This document shows, piece after piece, positions 43,976 to 53,050 of a stretch of DNA of 64,000 nucleotides. The stretch is from NCBI RefSeq assembly GCF_002093665.1, contig NZ_MRWE01000013.1, positions 1-64,000 of the forward strand, written 5' to 3'. Within the stretch, counting starts at the first letter, position 1, and each line of letters starts with the position of its first letter. Position numbers and translations under genes: made by a program. Under the pieces are notes generated by a model. The model was not told where the DNA came from. It made no database searches and saw only the letters and a list, made by a program, of their open reading frames with translations. The stretch is from Rouxiella badensis (GTDB lineage Bacteria > Pseudomonadota > Gammaproteobacteria > Enterobacterales > Enterobacteriaceae).

Positions 43976-44937
43976 GGTGTCAGCCTCACGCGCGGGTCGA
44001 CCACGGCATAAAGAATATCGGCCACAATATTGATAATCAGCGTAATCACCGCAAGAAACAACACGATGCCCATCAGTAACGGATAATCGCGTGACTGAAT
44101 AGCGTCAAAGCTCAAACGCCCTATTCCTGGCCAGTTGAAGATAATTTCGGTCAACAGCGTGGCAGAGAGCAGCGCCGGGATCTCCATGCCAATCACCGTA
44201 ATCAGCGGTTTTGAGGCATTCTTTAACAGGTGCGGATAAATCACCGCACGCCTTTTCAGGCCCTTGGCAAACAGCGCCTTAATAAAATTCTGATTAATCA
44301 GATGGCTGATATCGGAACGCAAATAGCGGCTGAAAATCGCGATATTGCCGATAGCCAGCGTGACGGCCGGGAGAAAGAGGTGTCGTGCGACATCATAGAG
44401 ATACGCTGCGCCGTGGTCATGGGTGCCCAGCGTTGAAACCCCGGAAACCGGGAACCAGCGCAGGTTGATGGCGAATATTTTCACCAGCAGTATCGCAATA
44501 AAAAACACCGGGATAGATATCGCCACGAACGAGAACAGCGAGGCCATAATATCCGGCAAACTTCCGCGACGAAGGCCGAGAAAAATTCCCGCAGGCAGCG
44601 CAATCAGCAGCGTAATAAGCAGCGAACTTCCCGCCAGCAAGAGCGTATTAACGATGCGTTCATCGATTAACGTCAACACCGGAGCACCGCTCTGCAACGA
44701 ATAGCCAAAATCACCAAACACCGCGCGTGAAGCCCAGCGCAGATACTGTAACCACAGCGGGTCAAGATAACCCGCCTGCCTCAGCATCTCCTGCTTTTGC
44801 TCCGGGGTGGTCTCTGGGGAAATCATACCGACCAGCGGATCACCGGGCTGGAGTTTTATTAGAAAAAACACCACCAGCGAGATGCCAATCAGTACCGGTA
44901 TCGATATCACAACGCGGCGCAAAATATAGCTGAACAT
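43972..44937 (-). CDS. Peptide ABC transporter permease (DppB-like)
   Basis: A 321-residue permease with the DppB N-terminus (YILRRVVISIPVLIGISLVVFFLI), LQPGDP and a C-terminal six-segment core ending AVVDPRVRL. I chose the ATG at 44937 because AGGA lies six bases upstream; a TTG at 44943 is also in frame. It pairs with the DppC-like subunit. Confidence 0.9.
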   Translation of the reverse strand: MFSYILRRVVISIPVLIGISLVVFFLIKLQPGDPLVGMISPETTPEQKQEMLRQAGYLDPLWLQYLRWASRAVFGDFGYSLQSGAPVLTLIDERIVNTLLLAGSSLLITLLIALPAGIFLGLRRGSLPDIMASLFSFVAISIPVFFIAILLVKIFAINLRWFPVSGVSTLGTHDHGAAYLYDVARHLFLPAVTLAIGNIAIFSRYLRSDISHLINQNFIKALFAKGLKRRAVIYPHLLKNASKPLITVIGMEIPALLSATLLTEIIFNWPGIGRLSFDAIQSRDYPLLMGIVLFLAVITLIINIVADILYAVVDPRVRLTP

Positions 44938-44972
44938 TATCAATCCTGATTCACGTCAATGGCCAATGGCCG

Positions 44973-46568
44973 TTACTGTTGCACAGTCCAGTTAGCCACA
45001 TCGGCAAAGGGCTCATAAGGGTAAGAGTGGTAGCTGACTACCCGTTTACTCAGCGCATAGCCCTGATTCGGAATATAGAGCCAGACGTGGGGAACCTGCT
45101 GATTGACCACCTTCAACCAACCGCCAATGTTTGCCCTGAGCCGGTCAGGGTCGATAGTCGAGTTAAACTGCGCCGCATAATTATCTACTTCCGGTGAGGT
45201 GAATCTCTCCCACCAGAAATCATTATCGTACTGACCCGGCCGGAAGGTTCCCCCCATCAGCACACCGTCATAGACTTTGCTTTTATCCTGTAGAATTGAC
45301 AGCGTGGCGTTAAAATCGGCGACGCTCAGCACCACGTTGATGCCTATTTTCTTCAGGTTCTGCTGGATAATAGGCGCGGTAAGCTCACGCGTTCGGTTGC
45401 CGGTCGGGTAATTAAGAGTCAGGGTGAATTCCTGACCGTTTTTCTCGACAAACCCATCGCCATTGGAATCGACCCATCCTGCTTCTTTTAGCAGTGCCCT
45501 GGCTTTCTCGGGGTTATAAGCATAAGTATTGAGATCTTTTGGATAATAAGGGCTCTGCGGACTGTCTTTGGTATTAAAGACTACGCCGTGCCCGAACAGC
45601 AATTTATCGACAATCGCCTGCCTATCGATGCCGTATACCAGAGCCTCTCTGACGCGGGTATCGGCAAGATTGGGATTTCGCGTATCCAGAGACAAATACT
45701 GTGCTCCCACGCCGGGTTGCTCGATAATTCTTATTCCGGCATTTTTATAGGTCTGCAAATCTCGGTTATTCCATGAAGACAGTTCAGCAATATCGACATC
45801 GCCGTTGATAAGCTCGTTCTGTACCGTCTGGGCATTGGAGATTTTAAACAGCAAGGTTTGGGTTTTTGGCTCGCCGCCGAAATAGTCGTCGTTTCGCTCT
45901 AGCTTGACGTACTGGTCTGGCAGAAACTCGACAAACTTGTAAGGCCCCGTTCCGACGGGATGCCTCAGCAGACCGGTGGCTTTATTCCAGTCTTTAACCG
46001 GCACCTGGCTCCAGATGTGTTTGGCAAGCACCGGCTTGTCGGCAAAGTGCGAGAAAGCGGCGGCATAAGGCGCGGTAAAGGTAAAACTAATGGTTTGAGG
46101 ATCAATAACCTTGATACCTTCGAGCGTCGCCGTTTTACCGACGTGGTACGCGTCGTAGCCAACCAGGTGTTTGACGAAGTCCGGCGTATCGCGCGGGAAC
46201 CCGCCGTCGGCCTCGGTTGCGTAGGTGAAGTAGACATCCTCGGCGGTGAAGGGTTGTCCGTCATGCCATTTCACGCCGGCACGAAGGTGAAGCGTCAGCG
46301 TTTTTCCCTGATTGGAATAATCATATTTCTCAGCCAGAGACGGCTTAGGGTTCTGATGTTCATCCAGGATAAACAGGCGGCTAAAGACGGCAGAAATAAC
46401 GGCGCGGTCATAATCGCTGAAATACAGGGTAGGATGAAAGGTTCCGCTAGGATTACTCCAGATGGCATAACGAATAATACTGTGAGGATTATTATTTTCT
46501 GCCGCCGCCGCGTTAAATACCGTCGCAGCGGATAACGCTAACGTTATTGCTTTTAAGAAGACCTTCAT
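44973..46568 (-). CDS. Peptide ABC transporter substrate-binding protein (family 5)
   Basis: A 531-residue periplasmic binding protein of the DppA/OppA family. It has a Sec signal peptide ending in AAA near residue 22, with no lipobox. Family motifs include LHLRAGVKWHDGQPFTAEDV and NPEKARALLKEAGW. It is the first gene of the operon binding protein-DppB-DppC-M20-ATPase and sets its specificity, which is unknown. The ATG at 46568 has a GGGG(G)A site; a GTG lies just before it. Confidence 0.92.
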   Translation of the reverse strand: MKVFLKAITLALSAATVFNAAAAENNNPHSIIRYAIWSNPSGTFHPTLYFSDYDRAVISAVFSRLFILDEHQNPKPSLAEKYDYSNQGKTLTLHLRAGVKWHDGQPFTAEDVYFTYATEADGGFPRDTPDFVKHLVGYDAYHVGKTATLEGIKVIDPQTISFTFTAPYAAAFSHFADKPVLAKHIWSQVPVKDWNKATGLLRHPVGTGPYKFVEFLPDQYVKLERNDDYFGGEPKTQTLLFKISNAQTVQNELINGDVDIAELSSWNNRDLQTYKNAGIRIIEQPGVGAQYLSLDTRNPNLADTRVREALVYGIDRQAIVDKLLFGHGVVFNTKDSPQSPYYPKDLNTYAYNPEKARALLKEAGWVDSNGDGFVEKNGQEFTLTLNYPTGNRTRELTAPIIQQNLKKIGINVVLSVADFNATLSILQDKSKVYDGVLMGGTFRPGQYDNDFWWERFTSPEVDNYAAQFNSTIDPDRLRANIGGWLKVVNQQVPHVWLYIPNQGYALSKRVVSYHSYPYEPFADVANWTVQQ

Positions 46569-46893
46569 CACTCCCCCAGATTATGCTTTGCGTCCCGCAA
46601 TAGAAAGAATTTTTGGAAATAGAAGACCGTCGCTCTTATTTTTAATTTGAGCGAGATGTCTAAATATGAAGAATAGCGACAACTTATTAATTTAAAAAGT
46701 AAATTAATAGCATATGACAGGGCATGCAAATACTTTAAATGGTAATGCTTATCACATTATCGTGTGACTCCCTTCGCGCGGGCAAAGCGTAACAATCTCA
46801 CTGTGCTGCCCAATTAAAGCCTATCTGTGTCTTAATTCTGGCCCTTTTCATCACGTAGGATAGATTCAGGATTCGATAACCAAAGAGATAAAG
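46569..46893. other. Intergenic region between peptide operon and lysE-like gene
   Basis: About 325 AT-rich bases between divergent genes with no credible ORF. A perfect dyad TCACA-N6-TGTGA lies at 46752-46767, which is the CRP arms in inverted order, so it is more likely the site of another regulator. Confidence 0.35.
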
Positions 46894-47523
46894 ATGACTG
46901 AATTTTCCACATTTTTTGCCGGTTTACTGGTTTATCTGGTCGGTACGGCCTCACCCGGTCCTGCCAACCTGTCTATCGCCAATGCGGCGATGAATTACGG
47001 CAGAAAAGCCGGTCTGGTGCTGGCCTCAGGGGTCATTTCTGGCTCACTGTGCTGGGGAGTGATGACCGGTATCGGGGTGTCGGCCCTGCTGGCCTCTCAT
47101 CCGGCCTTTATCTTCTGGCTCAAAATCGCCGGTGCCGTTTATCTCTTGTGGCTGGGGTATAAGGCGCTGCGGCGCGCCCTTTCTAACACGCCACCGTCTG
47201 CGAAGAAGGTCGGCGAGGCACCCGCCAACTCATTGGGATTCTACCTGCAAGGATTAGGCATTCACCTCACCAACCCCAAGGCGGTGCTAACCTGGTTTAC
47301 CGTCACCAGCGTCGGTCTGAGCGCCTCGTCCCCTAAAGGCGGCGTGTTCCTGCTGGTCGGCAGCTGTGCGCTGATGGGCATGGCTATCTTTTGCCTCTAC
47401 GCCGTGGCTTTTTCGGCGCGCTCCGCCGAGGCCTTTTTCCTGCGCACCCGCCGAGGGTTCGATCTGCTGTGCGTCTTTTTCTATCTGCTGTTTGCGCTAG
47501 GATTTATCGTTTCACTGCGCTAG
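46894..47523 (+). CDS. LysE/RhtB family amino-acid exporter
   Basis: A 209-residue membrane protein with six hydrophobic segments and the family N-terminus GTASPGPANLSIANAAMNYGRKAGLVLASG. Members export amino acids or their derivatives. The substrate is not predictable. Its 3' end overlaps the convergent DUF998 gene by 20 bases. Confidence 0.88.
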   Translation: MTEFSTFFAGLLVYLVGTASPGPANLSIANAAMNYGRKAGLVLASGVISGSLCWGVMTGIGVSALLASHPAFIFWLKIAGAVYLLWLGYKALRRALSNTPPSAKKVGEAPANSLGFYLQGLGIHLTNPKAVLTWFTVTSVGLSASSPKGGVFLLVGSCALMGMAIFCLYAVAFSARSAEAFFLRTRRGFDLLCVFFYLLFALGFIVSLR

Positions 47524-48124
47524 AACGCGTCAGCAAAAATACTCCGGTCAGGATTTGCCACAGGGTGATGGGGTAAACCGAGGCACGTTCGATAATGCCG
47601 ATTGGGAAGAGTGCGGCGGTGATAGCCGCCATACAGGCCAGTCCCAGACAGCCTAAAGACAAACTCAGCCAGGCGTAAGCGGTGAATCCTGGACGGGCGT
47701 GCATCATCCAGCCGACGGTAATCAGGCACAGATTACCGCCCGCTATCGCCAGCACCGCCCCTATCTCATGCGGCGTTACGCCTTTGCCCGCCGAGCCGCT
47801 GTGGAACAGGGCAATCATCACGCCGCCTGCGCCGTGAAGCAATCCACAGAGCAGAAACAGCCATCGTCCTGAGCCATTAAACAGGGGAAGCAGTAGGCAG
47901 CAGGCAATAAAAAACAGCCCCCCCTCAAGGGCAAAGCCGCCGTTCATTATGCTATGCAGCGGAGAACGCAGCGGAATACCGAGGTCACTGATGTAATTCT
48001 GACTGTAGGAATAGGCCGGAGAATGCCAGCCTGCCGCACTGACCCACTCCGCCAGCAGATACTGCACGCCGCCGAGGCTAAAACACAGCGCGCCCACTCT
48101 TTGTTGAATCTGAGACATCTGCAT
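47504..48124 (-). CDS. DUF998 family membrane protein
   Basis: A 206-residue protein with about six hydrophobic segments and DUF998 features (SQNYISDLG near residue 42, MIALFHSG and PHEIGAVLA near 105-125). The function is unknown. Three in-frame ATGs open it; the one at 48124 is best spaced from AGGA. It follows the MFS gene by 20 bases on the same strand and is probably co-transcribed. Confidence 0.78.
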   Translation of the reverse strand: MQMSQIQQRVGALCFSLGGVQYLLAEWVSAAGWHSPAYSYSQNYISDLGIPLRSPLHSIMNGGFALEGGLFFIACCLLLPLFNGSGRWLFLLCGLLHGAGGVMIALFHSGSAGKGVTPHEIGAVLAIAGGNLCLITVGWMMHARPGFTAYAWLSLSLGCLGLACMAAITAALFPIGIIERASVYPITLWQILTGVFLLTRSSAVKR

Positions 48125-48144
48125 ATTCATCCTGTTAAAAAGGC

Positions 48145-49395
48145 TTAGGCCGCATTCTTGACCGGTGGCGCGTCGCTCTCAAGACGCTGACGACGTCTCA
48201 GGTTGGGGAACCATTTCATCCACAGCGCGACCACCACCAACGTACCGACGCCGCCCAGCGCCGCCGCCGGAACCGCACCCAGCCACGCGGCCAACATGCC
48301 GGACTCAAACTCACCGAGCTGGTTTGAGGTATTGATAAATATAGAGTTCACCGCGCTAACGCGGCCACGCATATCGTCCGGGGTTTCGAGCTGCACCAGC
48401 GAACCGCGAATTACCATGCTGACCATATCAAAACCGCCGAGGGCAAACAGCGCCAGCATGGACAGCCAGAGTGTCGTTGAAAGCGCAAAAACAATCGTCG
48501 CGATGCCAAAACCCGCAACGGCGGCAAACATAGTCATCCCCACGTTGCGGCTCAGCGCACGGCGGCTGAGCCAGAAACCGACCAGCAATGCCCCGACCGC
48601 AGGCGCACCGCGCAGCAGGCCAAGCCCCCAGGGACCGGTGTGCAAAATGTCATGGGCAAAGATAGGCAGCAAGGCGGTCGCGCCGCCGAGGAGCACGGCG
48701 AACAGGTCTAGCGAGATAACGCCCAGCACGTCGGGGCGATTGCGGATAAAACTGATCCCGGCAAACAGCGTCTTGAAAGTGGCCGGGACGCGGCGAGGCG
48801 GTGCCTGCTCGTAGCGCAAACGGCTGACCATCAGCGCGGAGAGCAGATAGAGCGCCGTACAGACACCATAGACCACGTCGGCGCCGGCGATATACAGCAG
48901 GCCCCCGAGCGCAGGTCCGACCATCGCCGAGGCCTGCCCCGCAACGCTGTTGGCCGCCATCGCGCGCGGTAGCACGGCCGGTGGCACCAGCGCAGGCAGC
49001 ATCGACAGCTGCGACGGCCCCTCCATCGCCTTGGCCGTCGAGGCGACAAACAGCAGACCGAGCACGATAAACTCGTTGATGTGATGGGTGAACGTCATCG
49101 CGGCCAACGCCGCAATTGCCAGCGCCTCAACCAGCTGCGCCAGCACCACGATACGGCGGCGGTCGAACTGATCGGCAAGATGACCGGCGACCAGCGCCAG
49201 TGAAACCGACGGCAGAAACTGCACCAGACCAATCAGACCAAGGTCCAAGGCACGGCCGGTAATCGAATAAATCTGCCAGCTGACCACAATGGTCAGCATC
49301 TGAAAACCAAAGCTGGAGGAGGCGCGAGCTATCCAGAAAGCGACAAAAGAACGGTGTTGCAACAGCGAGTCCGAGTGAACGGAAGGAGGAGGCAT
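48145..49395 (-). CDS. MFS transporter (EntS-like MFS_3 group)
   Basis: A 416-residue major-facilitator protein with about twelve segments. The cytosolic loop 2-3 motif is GHLADQFDRRR and the MFS_3 signature regions PALVPPAVLPRAMAANSVAGQ and DDMRGRVSAVNSIF are present. This group includes enterobactin exporter EntS and drug or macrolide efflux pumps. It is followed by the DUF998 gene. The substrate is unknown. Confidence 0.87.
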   Translation of the reverse strand: MPPPSVHSDSLLQHRSFVAFWIARASSSFGFQMLTIVVSWQIYSITGRALDLGLIGLVQFLPSVSLALVAGHLADQFDRRRIVVLAQLVEALAIAALAAMTFTHHINEFIVLGLLFVASTAKAMEGPSQLSMLPALVPPAVLPRAMAANSVAGQASAMVGPALGGLLYIAGADVVYGVCTALYLLSALMVSRLRYEQAPPRRVPATFKTLFAGISFIRNRPDVLGVISLDLFAVLLGGATALLPIFAHDILHTGPWGLGLLRGAPAVGALLVGFWLSRRALSRNVGMTMFAAVAGFGIATIVFALSTTLWLSMLALFALGGFDMVSMVIRGSLVQLETPDDMRGRVSAVNSIFINTSNQLGEFESGMLAAWLGAVPAAALGGVGTLVVVALWMKWFPNLRRRQRLESDAPPVKNAA

Positions 49396-49504
49396 GATGG
49401 TTCCCTGAAAAAAAATCGTTCAACGTAATAATAGTTATTCAACTATACAAAAAAGTATTTTTACCATAGATAATTAACAAAACTAAAAGATATAACCTCC
49501 GCTG

Positions 49505-49539
49505 CATAAAAAAACCGCTTAAGAATAAATAAGCGGTTT
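49505..49539 (-). terminator. Terminator of the monooxygenase/ABC operon
   Basis: AAACCGCTTA (49512-49521) pairs with TAAGCGGTTT (49530-49539). On the minus strand a T-run follows. It lies 19 bases past the stop codon of the fused ATPase. Confidence 0.85.
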
Positions 49540-49557
49540 ACACTTCGCGGCGTGAAA

Positions 49558-51183
49558 TTACGCCACCGCCCTTCCCCGACCCGGGATGTGGCTCAACAAT
49601 TGGCGGGTATAGTCGCTTCGCGGGCTGTCAAAAACCTGCTCCGCCGTCGCCTGCTCAACCACCTTGCCATGCTGCATCACCACCACATAGTCGGAAATCT
49701 GCCTTACCACCGCGAGGTCGTGGGAGATAAACAGATAGCTCAGCCCGAGTTCGCGCTGTAGCTTGTCGAGCAAAGTCAAAATCTGCGACTGTACGGCGGC
49801 ATCAAGCGCCGATACCGGCTCGTCGAGGACCACCAGTTCGGGTGAAATGGCCAGCGCACGGGCAATCGCCACCCGCTGACGCTGCCCCCCGGAAAGCGCA
49901 GAAGGCCGCACATCGAGCAGGCGACGCGGCAACTCTACGCTGTCCATCAGCCACTCGGCCCGCTCGCGACGAGTTTTGCGGTCACCGATACGAAAGGCTT
50001 CCAGCGGCTCGGTAATGATCTCCAGCAGCGACATTTTCGGGTCTAGCGAGGCGTAAGGGTTCTGATACACCACCTGCACCCGGCGGCGAAATGCCTGTCG
50101 GTCGGCACGGTTCGGTGCGCTAAAGTCTTTGCCGTCAAACTCAATTCGTCCTTCGTCCTGCGCCTCTAGCCCAAGCAGCATGCGCACGGTGGTCGATTTA
50201 CCCGAGCCGGACTCGCCAACCAGGCTGGTCGTGCCCCCGCGCACCACAGGAAACGATACCCGATCGACGGCGGTAAAGGTTCCACCGCCGCCGGAAGCGA
50301 AGCGCTTAACTAATCCCTCGGCGCGCAGCAGCACGTCGCTGTGCTGCACGCCAAGCCGACGCGGCACCTCAAAAAAGGCCGGTGAAGCATGCAACAGCTG
50401 GCGTGTATAGGCGTGTTTGGGCTGATTAAACAGCGCAGCGGCCGGGCCGCTTTCTACCACCTTGCCCTGCTGCATCACCAGCACCCGATCGGCGCGTTCG
50501 AGCGCGACCTGCAGGTCATGGGTTATCAGCAGCAGCGCGATGCCCTTGCTGCGCACGATGCTCTCGAGGGCGTCCAGCACCTGTTTCTGCACGCTGACGT
50601 CCAGCGCGCTGGTTGGCTCGTCGGCAATAATCAGTTTGGGATGATGACTCATCGCCATCGCCAGCAGCACGCGTTGACGCATGCCGCCTGAAAGCTGATG
50701 CGGATAACTGTGCAGCACCCGCTGTGGGTCATGCAGCCCGACTTCGGCCAGCAGACCTTCGACCCTTACCGCCGCCTGCTTCTTGCTCACGCCGTGCAGC
50801 GTCAATGCCTCGAGCATCTGCTTCCCTATGGTCTGAATCGGGTTGAGCGACTGCCCGGGATCCTGCGGTACGAAGCCGATATCCAGCCCTCGCAGCTGCT
50901 GCCAGCGCCGCTGACCCGCATTTTCCAGCGACTCACCGTCAAGAGATAAGGTCCCCGAGAGCCGCTGCGCCTGTCTGCCCAGCAGCCCCACCAGCGCGGA
51001 GGCGGTGGTTGACTTACCTGAGCCGGAACCACCGACAATCGCCAGCACCTCGCCGGGCGCGAGCTGTAAATCCAACTCGTCTACCGCGCGCAGCGTCTGG
51101 CCATCTTTCAACCGGTAGTCAATGCTCAGTCTTTCGACCGACAGTAAAACCGGCTTAGCCTGAATTTCTGGAGTCTGACTCAT
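49558..51183 (-). CDS. Peptide/nickel-type ABC transporter, fused double ATPase
   Basis: A 541-residue two-domain ABC ATPase of the Dpp/Opp type. Walker A motifs are GGSGSGKST and GESGSGKST; signatures are LSGGMRQ and LSGGQRQ. It is a second system, distinct from the one at 39.8-46.6 kb. It overlaps the preceding permease gene by four bases and ends the operon at a terminator. Confidence 0.92.
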   Translation of the reverse strand: MSQTPEIQAKPVLLSVERLSIDYRLKDGQTLRAVDELDLQLAPGEVLAIVGGSGSGKSTTASALVGLLGRQAQRLSGTLSLDGESLENAGQRRWQQLRGLDIGFVPQDPGQSLNPIQTIGKQMLEALTLHGVSKKQAAVRVEGLLAEVGLHDPQRVLHSYPHQLSGGMRQRVLLAMAMSHHPKLIIADEPTSALDVSVQKQVLDALESIVRSKGIALLLITHDLQVALERADRVLVMQQGKVVESGPAAALFNQPKHAYTRQLLHASPAFFEVPRRLGVQHSDVLLRAEGLVKRFASGGGGTFTAVDRVSFPVVRGGTTSLVGESGSGKSTTVRMLLGLEAQDEGRIEFDGKDFSAPNRADRQAFRRRVQVVYQNPYASLDPKMSLLEIITEPLEAFRIGDRKTRRERAEWLMDSVELPRRLLDVRPSALSGGQRQRVAIARALAISPELVVLDEPVSALDAAVQSQILTLLDKLQRELGLSYLFISHDLAVVRQISDYVVVMQHGKVVEQATAEQVFDSPRSDYTRQLLSHIPGRGRAVA

Positions 51184-52022
51184 TGTTCCTCCGCCCTGTC
51201 TTGAATGAAACCGGCAACGCGATTAGTGGCCAGTACGGCGAACACAATCATCAGCCCCGGGAGCGTGGTGTACCACCAGGCGGCGGCGATATAGTTACGC
51301 CCCTCAGACACCAGCAGCCCCCACTCCGGCTGCGGCGGCGGAGCGCCAAAGCCGAGAAAGCTCAGCGCCGATACCGACAGCAGCGCAAAGCCAAACTCGA
51401 GCGCCGCCAGCGACAGCACCGGAGCGAGCGCGTGCGGCAGGATGTGGCGTCGAATAATCGTCAGATGACTCACGCCCCCGGCGCGGGCCGCTTCAACGAA
51501 CAGATTAACCTTGCTGCGCAATACTTCACCGCGCGACAGCCGGGCGAAGGTGGCGATAGACGACAGCCCGACGGCAATTGCGATATGCAGCGTGCCAAAG
51601 CCCAACACCGTCACAATGGCCATCGCCAGCAGCAGGTTGGGGATCGCCATCAGCACGTCGATGATACGCATAAACAGGTGATCGGTTTGTCCCCCGATAT
51701 AACCGGCAATCACCCCGACGCTCGCCCCCACAACCAGCGCAATCGCCACCGAAAACAGCGTCGCCTTGAGGGTAAGCGCGGTACCAAACACCGTGCGGCT
51801 GTAGATATCACGCCCGAGGTGATCGGTGCCGAACCAGTGCGCAAGCGACGGCGGCTGCAAGGCTACCAGCGGGTTGCCGACCAACGGATCCTGATGCGCA
51901 AAAATAGCGGGAACCACGCCCCACAGCGCAATCAGCAGCAGCACCACCAGGCTGAGCCACAGCGTAAAAGCAAAGCGTGGACGCGAGGCCAGACGGCGCT
52001 CACCGGGCAGAATTAAGCTCAT
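51180..52022 (-). CDS. ABC transporter permease (DppC-like)
   Basis: A 280-residue permease with the DppC motif WFGTDHLGRDIYSRTVFGT and the EAA region ARAGGVSHLTIIRRHILPHAL. It has six hydrophobic segments. It overlaps by four bases with the ATPase gene and with the DppB-like gene on the other side, so the three are coupled. Confidence 0.9.
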   Translation of the reverse strand: MSLILPGERRLASRPRFAFTLWLSLVVLLLIALWGVVPAIFAHQDPLVGNPLVALQPPSLAHWFGTDHLGRDIYSRTVFGTALTLKATLFSVAIALVVGASVGVIAGYIGGQTDHLFMRIIDVLMAIPNLLLAMAIVTVLGFGTLHIAIAVGLSSIATFARLSRGEVLRSKVNLFVEAARAGGVSHLTIIRRHILPHALAPVLSLAALEFGFALLSVSALSFLGFGAPPPQPEWGLLVSEGRNYIAAAWWYTTLPGLMIVFAVLATNRVAGFIQDRAEEQ

Positions 52023-53029
52023 TTGCCCCCTCCCGCCGAGCCGCTGTCAATGCGCGGGTCAAGCAACGGATACAGCAGGTCCACCACGAAGTTGACCAGC
52101 ACGAAGACCGTCGCGGCGGTTAACACCACCCCCTGCACCACCGGAATATCCTGCGTGGAGACCGCGCCCTGCGCCAGCCTGCCGAGGCCCTCGCGCGAGA
52201 AAATGGTTTCGGTCACCACCGCCCCGGCCAGCAAGTGTCCAAAGATCATGCCGGTCAGCGTCAACAGCGGGACCGCCGCATTGGGCAGCACGTGTCGCCA
52301 CAGCAGATGTGCGGTGCTGGCCCCCTTGAGACGAAGCGCATCGATAAACGGCCGACGCCACACTTCGGCAAGCGACCGGCTCATTACCTGCGCCAGCGTG
52401 GCCGCCGTAGGTACCGCCAGCGTCAAGGTCGGCAGCACCAACGACTGCCAGCCATGGTTGCCCATCGCAGGAAACCACGGTCGGGTGAACGAGAACGCCT
52501 GTAGCAACAGCAGGCCAAGCCAGAACGTCGGCAGCGCCGCGCCGAGCGAGGGTAAGGTCAGTAACGCCGACTTTATGCGCCCCGCAGGCAATACGCTCAC
52601 CCCGGCGGCCAGCCCCCCGCCGATAACGATGGCAACCGCCAACGCACAGACGGCCAGCAGCAACGTCGGCGGTAGCGCCTGCATTACCAGACGCGTCACC
52701 GGATCGCCACTGACAATAGAATGCCCAAGATTGAGGTGCAGCAGGTCCCAAATCGCCCAGGCGTACTGCACATAAAACGGCTGGTCGAGGTGGTATTGCG
52801 CCTTGAGCGCATTGACCTGCGCGATGTCCACAGTGCTCTGTTCACCCTGATTGAGCATGATGGTCACCGGGTCCGACGGCAGAATATAGAGGATCAGGAA
52901 GGTGAGCGTGTAGGCCGCCCACAGGACGGCAACACTCATCAACACCCGCTTCACCAGCCGAGGGAGGCGAAGAGAGGGGCGATTAATCTTGTCAATTGGG
53001 TTGTCCGAAACCCAGGTTTTGTCTGTCAT
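52019..53029 (-). CDS. ABC transporter permease (DppB-like)
   Basis: A 336-residue permease with a charged N-terminus, first hydrophobic segment at about 30-50, the LPSDPVTIML motif and the C-terminal VVDLLYPLLDPRID of DppB proteins. It is coupled to the DppC-like gene. Confidence 0.9.
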   Translation of the reverse strand: MTDKTWVSDNPIDKINRPSLRLPRLVKRVLMSVAVLWAAYTLTFLILYILPSDPVTIMLNQGEQSTVDIAQVNALKAQYHLDQPFYVQYAWAIWDLLHLNLGHSIVSGDPVTRLVMQALPPTLLLAVCALAVAIVIGGGLAAGVSVLPAGRIKSALLTLPSLGAALPTFWLGLLLLQAFSFTRPWFPAMGNHGWQSLVLPTLTLAVPTAATLAQVMSRSLAEVWRRPFIDALRLKGASTAHLLWRHVLPNAAVPLLTLTGMIFGHLLAGAVVTETIFSREGLGRLAQGAVSTQDIPVVQGVVLTAATVFVLVNFVVDLLYPLLDPRIDSGSAGGGK

Positions 53030-53050
53030 GCGCCCCTCTTCTCTCGGTTA

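Noticed and set aside
46752..46767. TCACA-N6-TGTGA as a CRP site
   Set aside because: The arms are in the opposite order to the CRP consensus TGTGA-N6-TCACA.
51183..52016. 277-aa ORF opposite the DppC-like permease
   Set aside because: Low-complexity Arg/Gln/His-rich translation exactly antisense to a conserved permease; a shadow frame.
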